From: an uncultured Campylobacter sp.
Lineage (GTDB): Bacteria > Campylobacterota > Campylobacteria > Campylobacterales > Campylobacteraceae
DNA: 64,000 bases
Assembly: GCF_963526985.1 (NCBI RefSeq)
Contig: NZ_CAURPW010000010.1
Coordinates: 1-64,000, forward strand
Reading direction: 5' to 3'
Part shown: positions 1 to 8,183 of the stretch, in pieces
Position numbering within the stretch: the stretch's first letter is position 1
Layout of the letters: the number at the start of each line of letters is the position of its first letter
Translations under genes and position numbers: made by a program
Notes under the pieces: model-generated
Told to the model about the DNA's origin: nothing
Databases searched by the model: none
What the model saw: only the letters and a program-made list of their open reading frames with translations

Positions 1-146
1 GACCGCCTAGCCGATAAGTAAATATCGCTACCATCAGCGCAAAACGGTTTAACGGCTACGGAAATGACCGCGATAATGAACGATTTAACAAACCCTAAGC
101 CCCGAGCTGTTAAAATAAGATTGGATTTTAAAACAAAGGCTAGGAT

Positions 147-371
147 ATGCAAACTCTAACCATACGAACGGATAACGCCGATTTCATAGAAAAAGCAAGA
201 GAGATATTAATCACGCTAGCCAAATTTGACGGCGTGAAGCTAAGCCTAAGCGATGAGGCTAAATATCAATCGCGCTTTAGCGAATATGAAGCCGACATTG
301 AAGCGATCAGGCGCGGAGAGCTTGAAACCTATCCGCTAGAGGGAATACGCAACGAGATAGCCAAATGGTAA
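147..371 (+). CDS. Putative antitoxin of a ParE/RelE-type toxin-antitoxin pair
   Basis: Small acidic protein of 74 residues placed directly before a ParE-like toxin; its stop overlaps the toxin start by 7 bases, the usual coupled arrangement of type II toxin-antitoxin modules. Known role of such partners: bind and neutralise the toxin and repress the shared promoter. The sequence shows a short beta-like start (MQTLTIRT) and a helical charged C-terminal half (about residues 38-74), consistent with a toxin-binding tail, but I do not recognise a named antitoxin family. A -10-like TAAAAT lies at 111-116. The call rests mainly on position and size. Nothing convincing is coded in bases 1-146. Confidence 0.6.
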   Translation: MQTLTIRTDNADFIEKAREILITLAKFDGVKLSLSDEAKYQSRFSEYEADIEAIRRGELETYPLEGIRNEIAKW

Positions 372-631
372 TTAAGCGCACGGCTCGTTTTAACCGCGAG
401 TTAAGGGTTGTATTTGACTTTATCGCAAAAGATAACCCAAACAGAGCGCAGGGTTTTGTCGGTAAGCTACTGGACGCTGTGGAACTTTTGGGGGATAATC
501 CGCGCCTAGGGCGAGCGATAACGGACGATAAAAGAGAGCTTATCGCCAAAGGTTATGTAATACCCTACTTGATCGACAAAGACGCCATTAAACTTTTAGG
601 CATTTACAAAGCCAACGAGTGGCAAGCGTGA
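365..631 (+). CDS. RelE/ParE-family toxin
   Basis: An 88-residue basic protein with the ParE/RelE pattern: an N-terminal strand (MVIKRTARFNREL), a helical hairpin with FIAKDNPNRAQGFVGKL and the LGDNPRLGR segment, then strands ending in a core YVIPYLID and LGIYKANEWQ. Family members either poison DNA gyrase (ParE) or cleave mRNA on ribosomes (RelE); the PNPxxGR-like motif and absence of clear RelE catalytic residues favour ParE-like, which is inference. Its ATG lies within the end of the antitoxin gene, implying translational coupling. It sits in AT-rich accessory DNA beside a tRNA 3' end, a common place for stabilisation modules of integrated elements. Confidence 0.75.
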   Translation: MVIKRTARFNRELRVVFDFIAKDNPNRAQGFVGKLLDAVELLGDNPRLGRAITDDKRELIAKGYVIPYLIDKDAIKLLGIYKANEWQA

Positions 632-1544
632 AACATCAGCCAATTTTAAGACAACGAAGCTTAATTAAGCCTCGAGCCAAAAACCGCCACAAAAATACAA
701 AATCTTAAGCAAAAAAGTTAATATTGAGATGCTTTAAGCCCTCTAAACTTAACAAATAAACCTCGACGCTTACGAAAGCCCTAGAATACGGCATTACAGA
801 AATAATAGTTTGAAAACTGGAATTTTCATAACCATTTTTCTAATTTCGTGAAACTTAGGAACATTAAGTTCATATTTTGACATTTTTAGTTTTAAATGTA
901 CCCATAAAATATCGTTAAATACGCGCTATAATACACTTCTGCAAGTCGCCCCTAACCACCATTTCTTTATAAATCCCGATTTTATTGATATTTAAAAGCT
1001 TTAAGGTTTAGCTAGGTGCCATCTTGGGTGCCATGTGTTAGTAATTTTTCTATTTTTAAAGCTAGAACTATACTATAAAAATAGATGATAAATCTAGAAT
1101 ATCTTAGACTCGATTAAACTCAAGCTAATTCTTAGCTGCCGTTTTGCCTTTCTATACACGTAACGTATTATATGAATTTCAAAAGGATGGGATACAGCTC
1201 TTTGATAAAAACATCGCTTCGCAAGTGCTTTGATTATTTCGTATCTCTGCTGCTATTATATAGCTAAACTCTATCTCTCTACGTCCGTAGCTATGCATTA
1301 AAAACTACGAATACAACTAAATCATAGCAAAAACACACTCTTTAAATGAGGATTTTACACGGTCATCATTACGCTATACTTTGATCTATATTTAGCATAA
1401 CGCCATCTGTTTACAATAATAAAGCAAATCACAACTTCTTATGCTTAGCTTCACTTTGTTTGATATTAATAGGACGCACTCTCTTTGGAAGAAAACTCAT
1501 TTAGAAGTTTTTAGCTTATATAAGCCTTGTGTTATAGTAGTAGA
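632..1544. other. AT-rich stretch without an intact gene
   Basis: About 0.9 kb, clearly richer in A+T than the housekeeping genes to its right, with no convincing reading frame on either strand. On the minus strand near 1010-1065 a short frame ends in TWHPRWHLAKP and stop, reminiscent of the Trp-His-Pro tails of some tyrosine integrases; around 1430-1500 (minus) a 23-residue frame beginning MSFLPKRVRP is cut by a stop. Both may be decayed remnants. The stretch abuts the 3' end of the tRNA-Glu gene. Confidence 0.5.
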
Positions 1545-1619
1545 TGGTGACCCATACGAGACTCGAACTCGTGTTACCAACGTGAGAGGCTGGTGTCCTA
1601 ACCGCTAGACGAATGGGCC
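1545..1619 (-). tRNA. tRNA-Glu, anticodon CTC
   Basis: Read on the minus strand this folds as a complete cloverleaf: 7-bp acceptor stem (GGCCCAT pairing with ATGGGTC, one G-U), D arm GTC/GAC, anticodon stem CCAGC/GTTGG with loop CTCTCAC (anticodon CTC at loop positions 3-5), T arm ACGAG/CTCGT with TTCGAGT loop, discriminator A and an encoded CCA at 1545-1547. CTC reads GAG (Glu). It closely resembles bacterial tRNA-Glu, which normally carries TTC, so this is a supplementary isoacceptor. Its 3' end faces the AT-rich accessory DNA. Confidence 0.93.
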
Positions 1620-1883
1620 GATAAAGGATACAAAACGTAAGTTGGGATTATAACCAAATAAACTTAAACTAAGATTGTTTGAGGCGCTTACGGTTACTAT
1701 AAAAGGATAATACGCTTTTAATATATACCGCAATTTCTCACATTCCAATAGAAACTATGACAAAATATTCTAAATTTTACTGTTAGTTTCTTCATTGTTA
1801 TTTTATCCAAACCCCAGTTAGCTACGCCGGTAGATACGTCTTAAATTTACATATCTCTCGTCACCGCTTACTCAAAAGCACAT

Positions 1884-1926
1884 AAAAACGGACGAAACGC
1901 AGGCTAAAGATAGCCCGCCTCGTCCG
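1884..1926 (-). terminator. Rho-independent terminator of mfrABE
   Basis: On the minus strand, shortly after the mfrE stop, CGGACGA pairs with TCGTCCG and encloses a second stem GGCTA/TAGCC; the hairpin is followed directly by five Ts. The rest of 1620-1941 shows nothing else I can support. Confidence 0.85.
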
Positions 1927-1941
1927 CAAAAATCATCAAAT

Positions 1942-2811
1942 TTAGCCTACTTTGACGCTATTAGTGTTTACGATATTATGCTCAAAGCCAAGCTGCTCTT
2001 TGCTAAGTCCTAGCGCAAGGCCCACTAGCTGCGATAGGTGGATGATAGGCACTCTGGCGCCCGAGTTTTGCGCGTCTTGATAACGCTCCTGATAGATATC
2101 AAGCTGCATCTGGCAGAGCGGGCACGGCGTAACGATGCAGTCCGCGCCGTTTTCGTCGGCATTATTTACTATTTGACTGGACATTTTTTGCACCGATTTT
2201 ACGGCCGGATAGCTCGCGTGAAAACCGCAGCAGTCAAGTCTTTTTTCAAACGGTACTATTTTAGCGCCAAGAGCCTCTACGACGGTTTCAAAGCTTTTTG
2301 GATTTACCGAGCTTTCGCGGCTTCCGATGGCTTTTTCGGGACGCAGGCTATGACAACCGTAAAATAGCGCGACCTTTAAATTTGAAAGCGGCTTAACGAC
2401 TTTAGCCCTTAGCGTTTCTACGTTTTGATAAAGCACCCAAAGCAGGCTGGTTACCTCAGTGGTGCCTTGATACTGCATATTGCCCTTAGCTAGGAAGGTA
2501 TTTATCCTATCTTTTTGACCGCGGTCAAGCGCCGTTTTGGCTCTCGTTAGCGTAAGGAAGCAAGTGCTGCACGTAGTTAGCACCGGCATATTCATGCCTT
2601 CAGCCAGAGCCAAATTTCTAGCGTTAGCTACCAGCGTAGCGATAGGATCGACGTCTTGAGCTTGCGTGGCGCCGCAGCAGCTCCAGCCTTTGATCTCGTG
2701 TAGTTTGATGCCCAGTATCGGCGCGATAGCTTCCAGCGAGATTTTAGATTCTTTTGCCGCTTGACTTAGGACGCATCCCGGGAAAAAAGCAAATTCATTT
2801 TGTGCGCTCAT
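1942..2811 (-). CDS. mfrE: Methylmenaquinol:fumarate reductase, subunit E (CCG-domain protein)
   Basis: Third subunit of the periplasmic 8-methylmenaquinol:fumarate reductase, thought to link the enzyme to the membrane quinol pool and to carry an unusual iron-sulfur cluster. The 289-residue sequence has two Cys-rich CCG modules as in heterodisulfide reductase subunit B and SdhE: FFPGC near residue 13, SCCGATQ near 45, a second GCHS near 153 and DCCGFHASY near 193, plus CPLC near 230. Its start lies 3 bases after the mfrB stop and it is the last gene before a strong terminator, so mfrA-mfrB-mfrE form one unit. Older annotations call this sdhE/sdhC of a succinate dehydrogenase; the Tat signal on subunit A argues for the Mfr name. 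Confidence 0.88.
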   Translation of the reverse strand: MSAQNEFAFFPGCVLSQAAKESKISLEAIAPILGIKLHEIKGWSCCGATQAQDVDPIATLVANARNLALAEGMNMPVLTTCSTCFLTLTRAKTALDRGQKDRINTFLAKGNMQYQGTTEVTSLLWVLYQNVETLRAKVVKPLSNLKVALFYGCHSLRPEKAIGSRESSVNPKSFETVVEALGAKIVPFEKRLDCCGFHASYPAVKSVQKMSSQIVNNADENGADCIVTPCPLCQMQLDIYQERYQDAQNSGARVPIIHLSQLVGLALGLSKEQLGFEHNIVNTNSVKVG

Positions 2812-2814
2812 CTT

Positions 2815-3777
2815 TTACTCCTTATCCGCGGCGGCGCGCGCGGCTTTTATCATTTCTACCAACTCTTTATGACCCTCGATGTCCTCTTCGCCAAATATAT
2901 GCAAAGGATTCATCTTGCCCGCACCCATCAGTTTTAGCGCGATATCGGTTTTACTTACAGCCATGGCGCCTTCGCTTCTAAGGGCGAGTAAAATTTCATT
3001 TAGCCTGCCCGAGCCCTCGACCAGGTCGGTAAGGAAGGCGTTAGCGTGATCCGGGCCTTCGCCGGTATTTATGCCTTGTTTTTGCGTAAAGACTCTAAGC
3101 GCTGCTATATCGTCGGCCGCGCTGATGCCTTTAGGGCAGCGGTCGGCGCACTCTTGGCAGTGCACGCAGTTCCACAGACCGCCTAAAACCGCAGCCTTGG
3201 CGTGCAGCATCGGGTCTTTACCCCTAGAGTCAAACGCCGCTCTATGCGCGTGAGTGAAAACAAAAGGCTCCATATAGTCGCTGCTATCGGCAGTTAGCTT
3301 GCTACACTCCGACGCGCAGCATCCGCATAGGATGCAGTCCCATTGCTTTTGGATTTTGTCGTACTCGGCCTGCGTTTGTTTACAGCCTTTTTCGGCAGAA
3401 AACTCATCCTTAGGGATAAAGGTCGGGCGGATCTTTCTTAAATTTTCGATAGAAGGCTCCCAGTCTACGACCAGATCGGAAATCACTCTAAAATTTGCTA
3501 GCGGGGAGACGGTTATAACCTCGGGATTGTCGTATGTCGCTAGCAGCTCTTCCATCTTTTCGTCGCAAGCTAGCACCGAGTGTCCGTTTACCCTCACGCC
3601 GCAAGCTCCGCAGATAGCCGATCGGCAAGATGCGGTGAAATTTAACGTTGCGTCCAAATTTTGCTTGATAAATAGCAAAAGCGATAGCAAAGTCTTGCCC
3701 TCTATATCTTTTTTATCCACGACGTAGGCTTGTTTGTAGTGTTGCGTACCGTCGTATCTGTCTATGATTATTTTCAT
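2815..3777 (-). CDS. mfrB: Methylmenaquinol:fumarate reductase, iron-sulfur subunit
   Basis: Electron-transfer subunit of the fumarate reductase family, 320 residues. The N-terminal half is a [2Fe-2S] ferredoxin domain with CRSAICGACG and a distal Cys (VLAC) around residues 50-73; the C-terminal half has two further cysteine clusters, CILCGCCASEC near 147 and CVHCQECADRCP near 204, which supply the [4Fe-4S] and [3Fe-4S] sites in this family. The ORF overlaps the mfrA stop by 4 bases (ATGA), implying coupled translation. It is longer at the C-terminus than typical FrdB (about 240), with a tail of roughly 80 residues, as in other Mfr-type B subunits. Confidence 0.92.
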   Translation of the reverse strand: MKIIIDRYDGTQHYKQAYVVDKKDIEGKTLLSLLLFIKQNLDATLNFTASCRSAICGACGVRVNGHSVLACDEKMEELLATYDNPEVITVSPLANFRVISDLVVDWEPSIENLRKIRPTFIPKDEFSAEKGCKQTQAEYDKIQKQWDCILCGCCASECSKLTADSSDYMEPFVFTHAHRAAFDSRGKDPMLHAKAAVLGGLWNCVHCQECADRCPKGISAADDIAALRVFTQKQGINTGEGPDHANAFLTDLVEGSGRLNEILLALRSEGAMAVSKTDIALKLMGAGKMNPLHIFGEEDIEGHKELVEMIKAARAAADKE

Positions 3778-5660
3778 TGCGGTTTCCTTCCGTCAAGCGA
3801 GAATTCCGTGACTATGACGTTTTTATAGCCAAGCTCTAGCTTGCCGTCGTTTAGCGTCACGATGCTATGTTTTAAGAAATTTACGTCGTCTCGTTTAGGG
3901 TAGTCCTCCCTAGTGTGAGCGCCTCTGCTCTCCAGCCTTTTGCGCGCGGCCAAACAGGCGCAGCGAGATAGCAAGATCAAATTTCCCAGCTCCACGTAGT
4001 CGGTAAAGGCCGTATTCATAACAGGATTTGCGTTTGGTACGCTTAGCTTATCGTAGCGAGCTTGTATATCCTCTAGCGCTTTTTCTAGGACATCTAGCTT
4101 GTCCTGGGTTCTAAAGATACCCATATTATCCCAGTTTTGTTTGCCTAGCTCCTCGCGCAGGAGATACATTTCGTTTGCTTCGCCTTTGCCGTTTGCGACT
4201 TTTTTAAATTTCTCTCGCCATTTTTTAGCTAGCTCTTCGGTGTTTTTGCCGCTACCAAAACTAGCCGTTTTGGCATACGCGCTAGCTCCCTTACCGGCTA
4301 GCTGACCCGTTACCACCGCATCAGAGAGCGAATTTCCTCCGAGACGATTAGCTCCGTGGATAGAGACGCACGATGCCTCGCCGCCCACGTAAAGACCGGG
4401 TATCTTCGTGCTCATATCGTCAAATTTATCCACCTCTATGCCGCCCATCGAGTAGTGTGCGGTAGGCCTGATCGGAACCGGATGCTCTACTAGGTCTAAA
4501 TTTTCAAAAAGTAGCGCGGTGTGTCTAATTTTAGGCAGTTTTTTCATTATGGTTTCTTTACCCAGATGTCTAACGTCGATGAGTACGTATGAGCCCAGCC
4601 CCTCGCCGTAGCCGCGCCCCTCTCTGATCTCGGTCTCGATAGCGCGAGCCACTACGTCGCGAGGAGCTAGCTCCATCTTCTCGTGGTAGTTTTTCATAAA
4701 TCTCTCGCCCTTGTTGTTTAGCAGATATCCGCCCTCGCCGCGAGCCGCCTCCGTGATGAGAGTACCGCCGTTTGCCACGCCGGTCGGGTGAAACTGTATC
4801 ATCTCGGGGTCTTCGAACCCAAGCCCCGCTCGCACCGCAGCCGCTACGCCGTCGCCGGTGGCGATATAGGGCACCGATGTTCTGTTGTAAAATATCCTCG
4901 TATAGCCGCCGGTCGCTACCACGAGAGCCTTGCAAAGCACTGGAGTGATATCGCCGGTTTGTAGGTTTCGTAGCACGACGCCCTCGCATTTACCGTCCTC
5001 TACGCCGATATCTAGCAGCTCGTAGTCCATCAGAAATTTAATGTCGTTGCTAACGGCCTCGTCAAAGCAGGCATGCATAACTATGTGACCGGTTTTGTCC
5101 GCCGAATAGTTACATCTGCGCTTTGAGGCGCCGCCCATCATCCTTTGCGCTACGCCGCCTGGTACGTCGCCTTTTTTAGCGTCTACGCCGCCGCTTGGAT
5201 TTCTAGAAAATAGCGTACCGATATAGTCCATCTCGGCTATCGCTTTGCCCGCTAGCTCGCAAAATTTGATCGCCGCGTCCTGATCGACTAGATATGCGCC
5301 ACCCTTGACCGTATCGTAGGCATGTAGCTTATAGGAGTCGCCGTCAGAAAAATTCGTCACGCCGTTTATGCCGCCCTCGGCCATACAGGTGGCGTTTCTT
5401 GAGGGCATCATCTTGGTAGCTACGATGACGCTAAGCTCCGGGGCGGCTTTTCTAGCAGCAACCGCTGCGCGCAGTCCGGCGCCGCCCGAACCGATAATGA
5501 GAATATCGCAAGAAGGAAGCCCGTTAGCCTTACTGCTAAAAGACTCTTTTTTAGAAGTTTTTTTGCTTGGTTTTTTGTCGTCGCAGCCGCTAAGCGTCAA
5601 AGCTCCGACGCCGATACAGGCTCCTTGCAAAAACCTTCTTCTGGATAAATTTTCGTTCAT
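3774..5660 (-). CDS. mfrA: Methylmenaquinol:fumarate reductase, flavoprotein subunit (Tat-exported)
   Basis: Catalytic FAD subunit reducing fumarate to succinate in the periplasm. The start at 5660 (MNENLSRRRFLQG) has AAAGGA just upstream and gives a twin-arginine signal SRRRFLQG followed by a hydrophobic stretch ending at Cys; a frame start 24 bases earlier is less likely. FAD-binding IIGSGGAGLRAA lies near residue 55, HPTGV near 290 and the catalytic-region Arg in TEAARGEGG nearby; RDVVARAIE and HYSMGGI follow, all typical of FrdA/SdhA. The segment that carries the covalent-FAD histidine in FrdA (RSHT) reads RNAT here. First gene of mfrABE; -10 TATAAT about 108 bases upstream. Confidence 0.92.
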   Translation of the reverse strand: MNENLSRRRFLQGACIGVGALTLSGCDDKKPSKKTSKKESFSSKANGLPSCDILIIGSGGAGLRAAVAARKAAPELSVIVATKMMPSRNATCMAEGGINGVTNFSDGDSYKLHAYDTVKGGAYLVDQDAAIKFCELAGKAIAEMDYIGTLFSRNPSGGVDAKKGDVPGGVAQRMMGGASKRRCNYSADKTGHIVMHACFDEAVSNDIKFLMDYELLDIGVEDGKCEGVVLRNLQTGDITPVLCKALVVATGGYTRIFYNRTSVPYIATGDGVAAAVRAGLGFEDPEMIQFHPTGVANGGTLITEAARGEGGYLLNNKGERFMKNYHEKMELAPRDVVARAIETEIREGRGYGEGLGSYVLIDVRHLGKETIMKKLPKIRHTALLFENLDLVEHPVPIRPTAHYSMGGIEVDKFDDMSTKIPGLYVGGEASCVSIHGANRLGGNSLSDAVVTGQLAGKGASAYAKTASFGSGKNTEELAKKWREKFKKVANGKGEANEMYLLREELGKQNWDNMGIFRTQDKLDVLEKALEDIQARYDKLSVPNANPVMNTAFTDYVELGNLILLSRCACLAARKRLESRGAHTREDYPKRDDVNFLKHSIVTLNDGKLELGYKNVIVTEFSLDGRKPQ

Positions 5661-5767
5661 TTGGTATCCTTTGTTTAAACTCAAATTTCGCCGAAATTCG
5701 AGTTTATTATTACAAGCCTTTATCGCGTAGATAAAGACGCCTTAATCTTGTACCTTTCTGAGATGGA

Positions 5768-5773
5768 ATTATA
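5768..5773 (-). promoter_or_regulatory. Promoter -10 for mfrABE
   Basis: Minus-strand TATAAT preceded by a long A-run (5779-5791), about 108 bases before the mfrA start. Campylobacter vegetative promoters have a strong -10 and A/T-periodic upstream DNA rather than a fixed -35. The rest of the 5.69-6.17 kb intergenic region is AT-rich and shows no gene. Confidence 0.55.
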
Positions 5774-6138
5774 ATACTTTTTTTTTAAAAAAATATTAAT
5801 ATTACACCGTTTGTAAACTAAAAATTTAGAAATATTTTATCATCTAAGTATAAATTTTGAAATCAAATTTCAATCGCATACCAAATGCCCAATCGTGGAT
5901 TATGCCGCAATTTTGATATTTTCGGCTAAAATTCGTAAATTTATATAAATGCGATTTTGCCGATATTGAATCAGATAAATTTGCTCTTATTAGCGATACA
6001 AATCGACTAGAAAGTCAAATTTAAAGCATTCGGCAAATTTTGCTTTTCGTATTTTGCGCGCTTTTATTTAAGCAAATAAGAAAGATATCACGTAAATATC
6101 ACAAAATCCCCGTTTTTTAAATTTAAGCAGTTTTTTTA

Positions 6139-6144
6139 TACAAT
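6139..6144 (+). promoter_or_regulatory. Probable -10 for the Bcr/CflA transporter gene
   Basis: TACAAT preceded by a T-run, 30 bases before the ATG at 6174. Assigned by sequence and position only. Confidence 0.4.
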
Positions 6145-6173
6145 CATTTAAATTTAAAACCACGGAAAATAAG

Positions 6174-7379
6174 ATGAAATTTATCCCCAAAACATTACCT
6201 TTCGTAGAATTTATCGCGCTTATGGCGCTTCTAACCTCGCTTGGAGCGATGAGCACCGACGCGATGCTGCCTGCACTCATGCAAATGGGCCTGGATCTTG
6301 GCGTGACGCAGATAAACCAAACCCAGCTCGTCATCTCCTCGATGTTTGCGGGCTTTGCCGTCGGGCAGATATTTTACGGGCCGCTTAGCGACTTTATCGG
6401 GCGACGAAACGCCGTGCTGCTAGCGCTTGCGATATTTACGGCAAGCTCCTTTATCTCGGTCGTTACGAGCGATTTTACCGCGCTTTTAGCGAGCAGATTT
6501 TTCCAGGGGCTAGGCGCTGCGGGCCCTAGGATCATCGCGATGGCGCTTATCCGCGATCTTTACGAGGGACGCGCAATGGCTCGCGTGATGAGCTTTATCG
6601 CGGCCGTCTTCATCATCGTGCCCGCACTAGCTCCCATCATCGGAGGTTTTATTTTTAAAATTTATAGTTGGCGCAGCATATTTTTGATGCTTACTTTTAT
6701 GGGGCTTGCTTGCCTAGCGTGGTTTGGACTGCGCCAGAGCGAGACCCTGCCTGCGCAAAATCGCAATAAATTTAGCCTAAATTTGATAAAAAGCGAAGCC
6801 GCGCACGTCGTGAAAAACAGACGAACAGCAGGCTATACGATAGTTTTAGGGCTGATTTTCGGGATGTTTTTGAGCTATATCAGCACCGCTCAGCAGATTT
6901 TTGAAGTGAGTTACAAGCTGGGCGATGAGTTTCCTATCTACTTTGCGATAAATGCCCTAGCTCTGGGCGCCGCGTCGATGGTAAACGCAAAGCTCGTGAT
7001 GATCTACGGCATGCGCTACCTCAGCATGCGCGCTATGGGGGCGTTTTGCGTTATCGCGGTCGCATTTTTGCCCGTCGTCGTCGCGTATGACGGAGTGCCG
7101 CCGCTGTGGGCTTTTATGGCGTTTTGCATGAGTAGCTTTTTTTGCGTGAGCATACTTTTTGGCAACCTAAACGCGATGGCGATGGAGCCAATGGGCAAGA
7201 TTGCTGGCATGGCAGCCGCGCTGATCGGCTCGGTTTCGACCTTTATCTCGCTTCCTATCGGCGTCGCGACCGGGCAACTGTTTGACGGTACGCTGCTGCC
7301 GATGGTTGCGAGCTTTGCAGTTATCGGTGCGGCGGCGTTTGCGCTGCTTTATAGGACTTCAAAGATTTCTGAAGAGTAA
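6174..7379 (+). CDS. Bcr/CflA-family multidrug efflux transporter (MFS)
   Basis: A 401-residue inner-membrane protein with about 12 hydrophobic segments. The family signature is clear: STDAMLPALMQM in the first helix region, GQIFYGPLSDFIGRRNAVL (motif A, near residue 72) and FQGLGAAGPRIIAMALIRDL (motif C-like, near 110). Bcr/CflA proteins are proton-driven exporters of bicyclomycin, chloramphenicol or other small compounds; the substrate cannot be read from sequence. A GGAAAA stretch precedes the ATG. It is monocistronic, convergent with nothing and followed by dgkA about 140 bases later. Confidence 0.88.
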   Translation: MKFIPKTLPFVEFIALMALLTSLGAMSTDAMLPALMQMGLDLGVTQINQTQLVISSMFAGFAVGQIFYGPLSDFIGRRNAVLLALAIFTASSFISVVTSDFTALLASRFFQGLGAAGPRIIAMALIRDLYEGRAMARVMSFIAAVFIIVPALAPIIGGFIFKIYSWRSIFLMLTFMGLACLAWFGLRQSETLPAQNRNKFSLNLIKSEAAHVVKNRRTAGYTIVLGLIFGMFLSYISTAQQIFEVSYKLGDEFPIYFAINALALGAASMVNAKLVMIYGMRYLSMRAMGAFCVIAVAFLPVVVAYDGVPPLWAFMAFCMSSFFCVSILFGNLNAMAMEPMGKIAGMAAALIGSVSTFISLPIGVATGQLFDGTLLPMVASFAVIGAAAFALLYRTSKISEE

Positions 7380-7517
7380 ATTTACGCAGGCCGGATTTGA
7401 TCAAATTTGAGCGGTAAATTCGGTCGTCTTTTAGTTTATTTTAGATAATATAGCCGTCCGCAAAAGCACCTTATAAAGCAAATTTACGCTACTATTTCGC
7501 AAATTTAAAGGCAAAAT

Positions 7518-7874
7518 ATGAAACCAAAATACGACTTTTTCAAAAACTCCAAATTTGCATTCGAGGGGCTTGCCGCGATGCTAAAAAACGAGGCGGCGTT
7601 TCGCTTTGAGCTTTGCATAATCATTCCGCTCGCGCTAGTTTCGCTATTTTTACCCGTTTCCGCCGCGCAGCACGCCCTACTGATCGCCGTTTTCGGCCTT
7701 GTTTTGATCTGCGAGTGCCTAAATACCGCGATCGAAGCAGTAGTCGATCTCGTTTCGCCTGGCTTTCATCCGCTGGCTAAAATCGCCAAAGACTGCGCCT
7801 CCGCCGCCGTTTGTCTTTCTATCGGCACGGCTGCGATAACTTGGGCGTGGGCTATTTTTTCGCTAATTTTTTAA
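7518..7874 (+). CDS. dgkA: Diacylglycerol kinase (undecaprenol/diacylglycerol kinase, DgkA type)
   Basis: A 118-residue integral membrane enzyme, the usual DgkA length, with three hydrophobic helices. The conserved catalytic stretch ECLNTAIEAVVDL (near residue 70) and the downstream AKDCASAAV motif are intact. It phosphorylates diacylglycerol with ATP so that it can re-enter phospholipid synthesis; the diacylglycerol comes largely from envelope-modifying transferases. This fits its neighbour: the next gene is a phosphoethanolamine transferase, whose reaction on phosphatidylethanolamine releases diacylglycerol. I recall the same pairing in C. jejuni. Confidence 0.93.
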   Translation: MKPKYDFFKNSKFAFEGLAAMLKNEAAFRFELCIIIPLALVSLFLPVSAAQHALLIAVFGLVLICECLNTAIEAVVDLVSPGFHPLAKIAKDCASAAVCLSIGTAAITWAWAIFSLIF

Positions 7875-8106
7875 GGGCCGGGCGAAATTTGACGGCAAAA
7901 ACGGTAGCGATTTCGCGCTAGTCGGGTTTTAAATTTACGCCGAATTTAACCGCCTACTTTAAAAGCCGCCAAATCCCAAAAAATCCGTCGTTTGGCTAGC
8001 CGGGCGCGTAAAATTCGGCTAAATTTAACCGCAAAACCGCGCAAACGCGCCGCCGTTTGCAAAACCAGCAAGAGAGCAAGCTGCAAAAATTTAACCCGTC
8101 TTGCGC

Positions 8107-8112
8107 TAAAAT
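8107..8112 (+). promoter_or_regulatory. Extended -10 promoter for eptC
   Basis: GCGCTAAAATC matches the TGnTAAAAT-like Campylobacter -10 and lies 72 bases before the ATG at 8184. Because it falls inside the longer open frame starting at 7992, it supports the later start. Confidence 0.5.
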
Positions 8113-8183
8113 CGCGCCGAATGACTAAAGCTTTAAGCTTTTTTTGGATAAAGTTTCACTCTTATTATCAGTTTAGGAAAACT

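Noticed and set aside
4570..4989. 139-residue minus-strand frame and other frames within genes
   Set aside because: Shadow frame inside mfrA, Arg-rich from its codons; the real frame has strong family motifs.
7992..8183. N-terminal extension of the phosphoethanolamine transferase
   Set aside because: Basic, low-complexity sequence with no ribosome site; a promoter-like -10 lies within it and AGGAAAACT precedes the later ATG.
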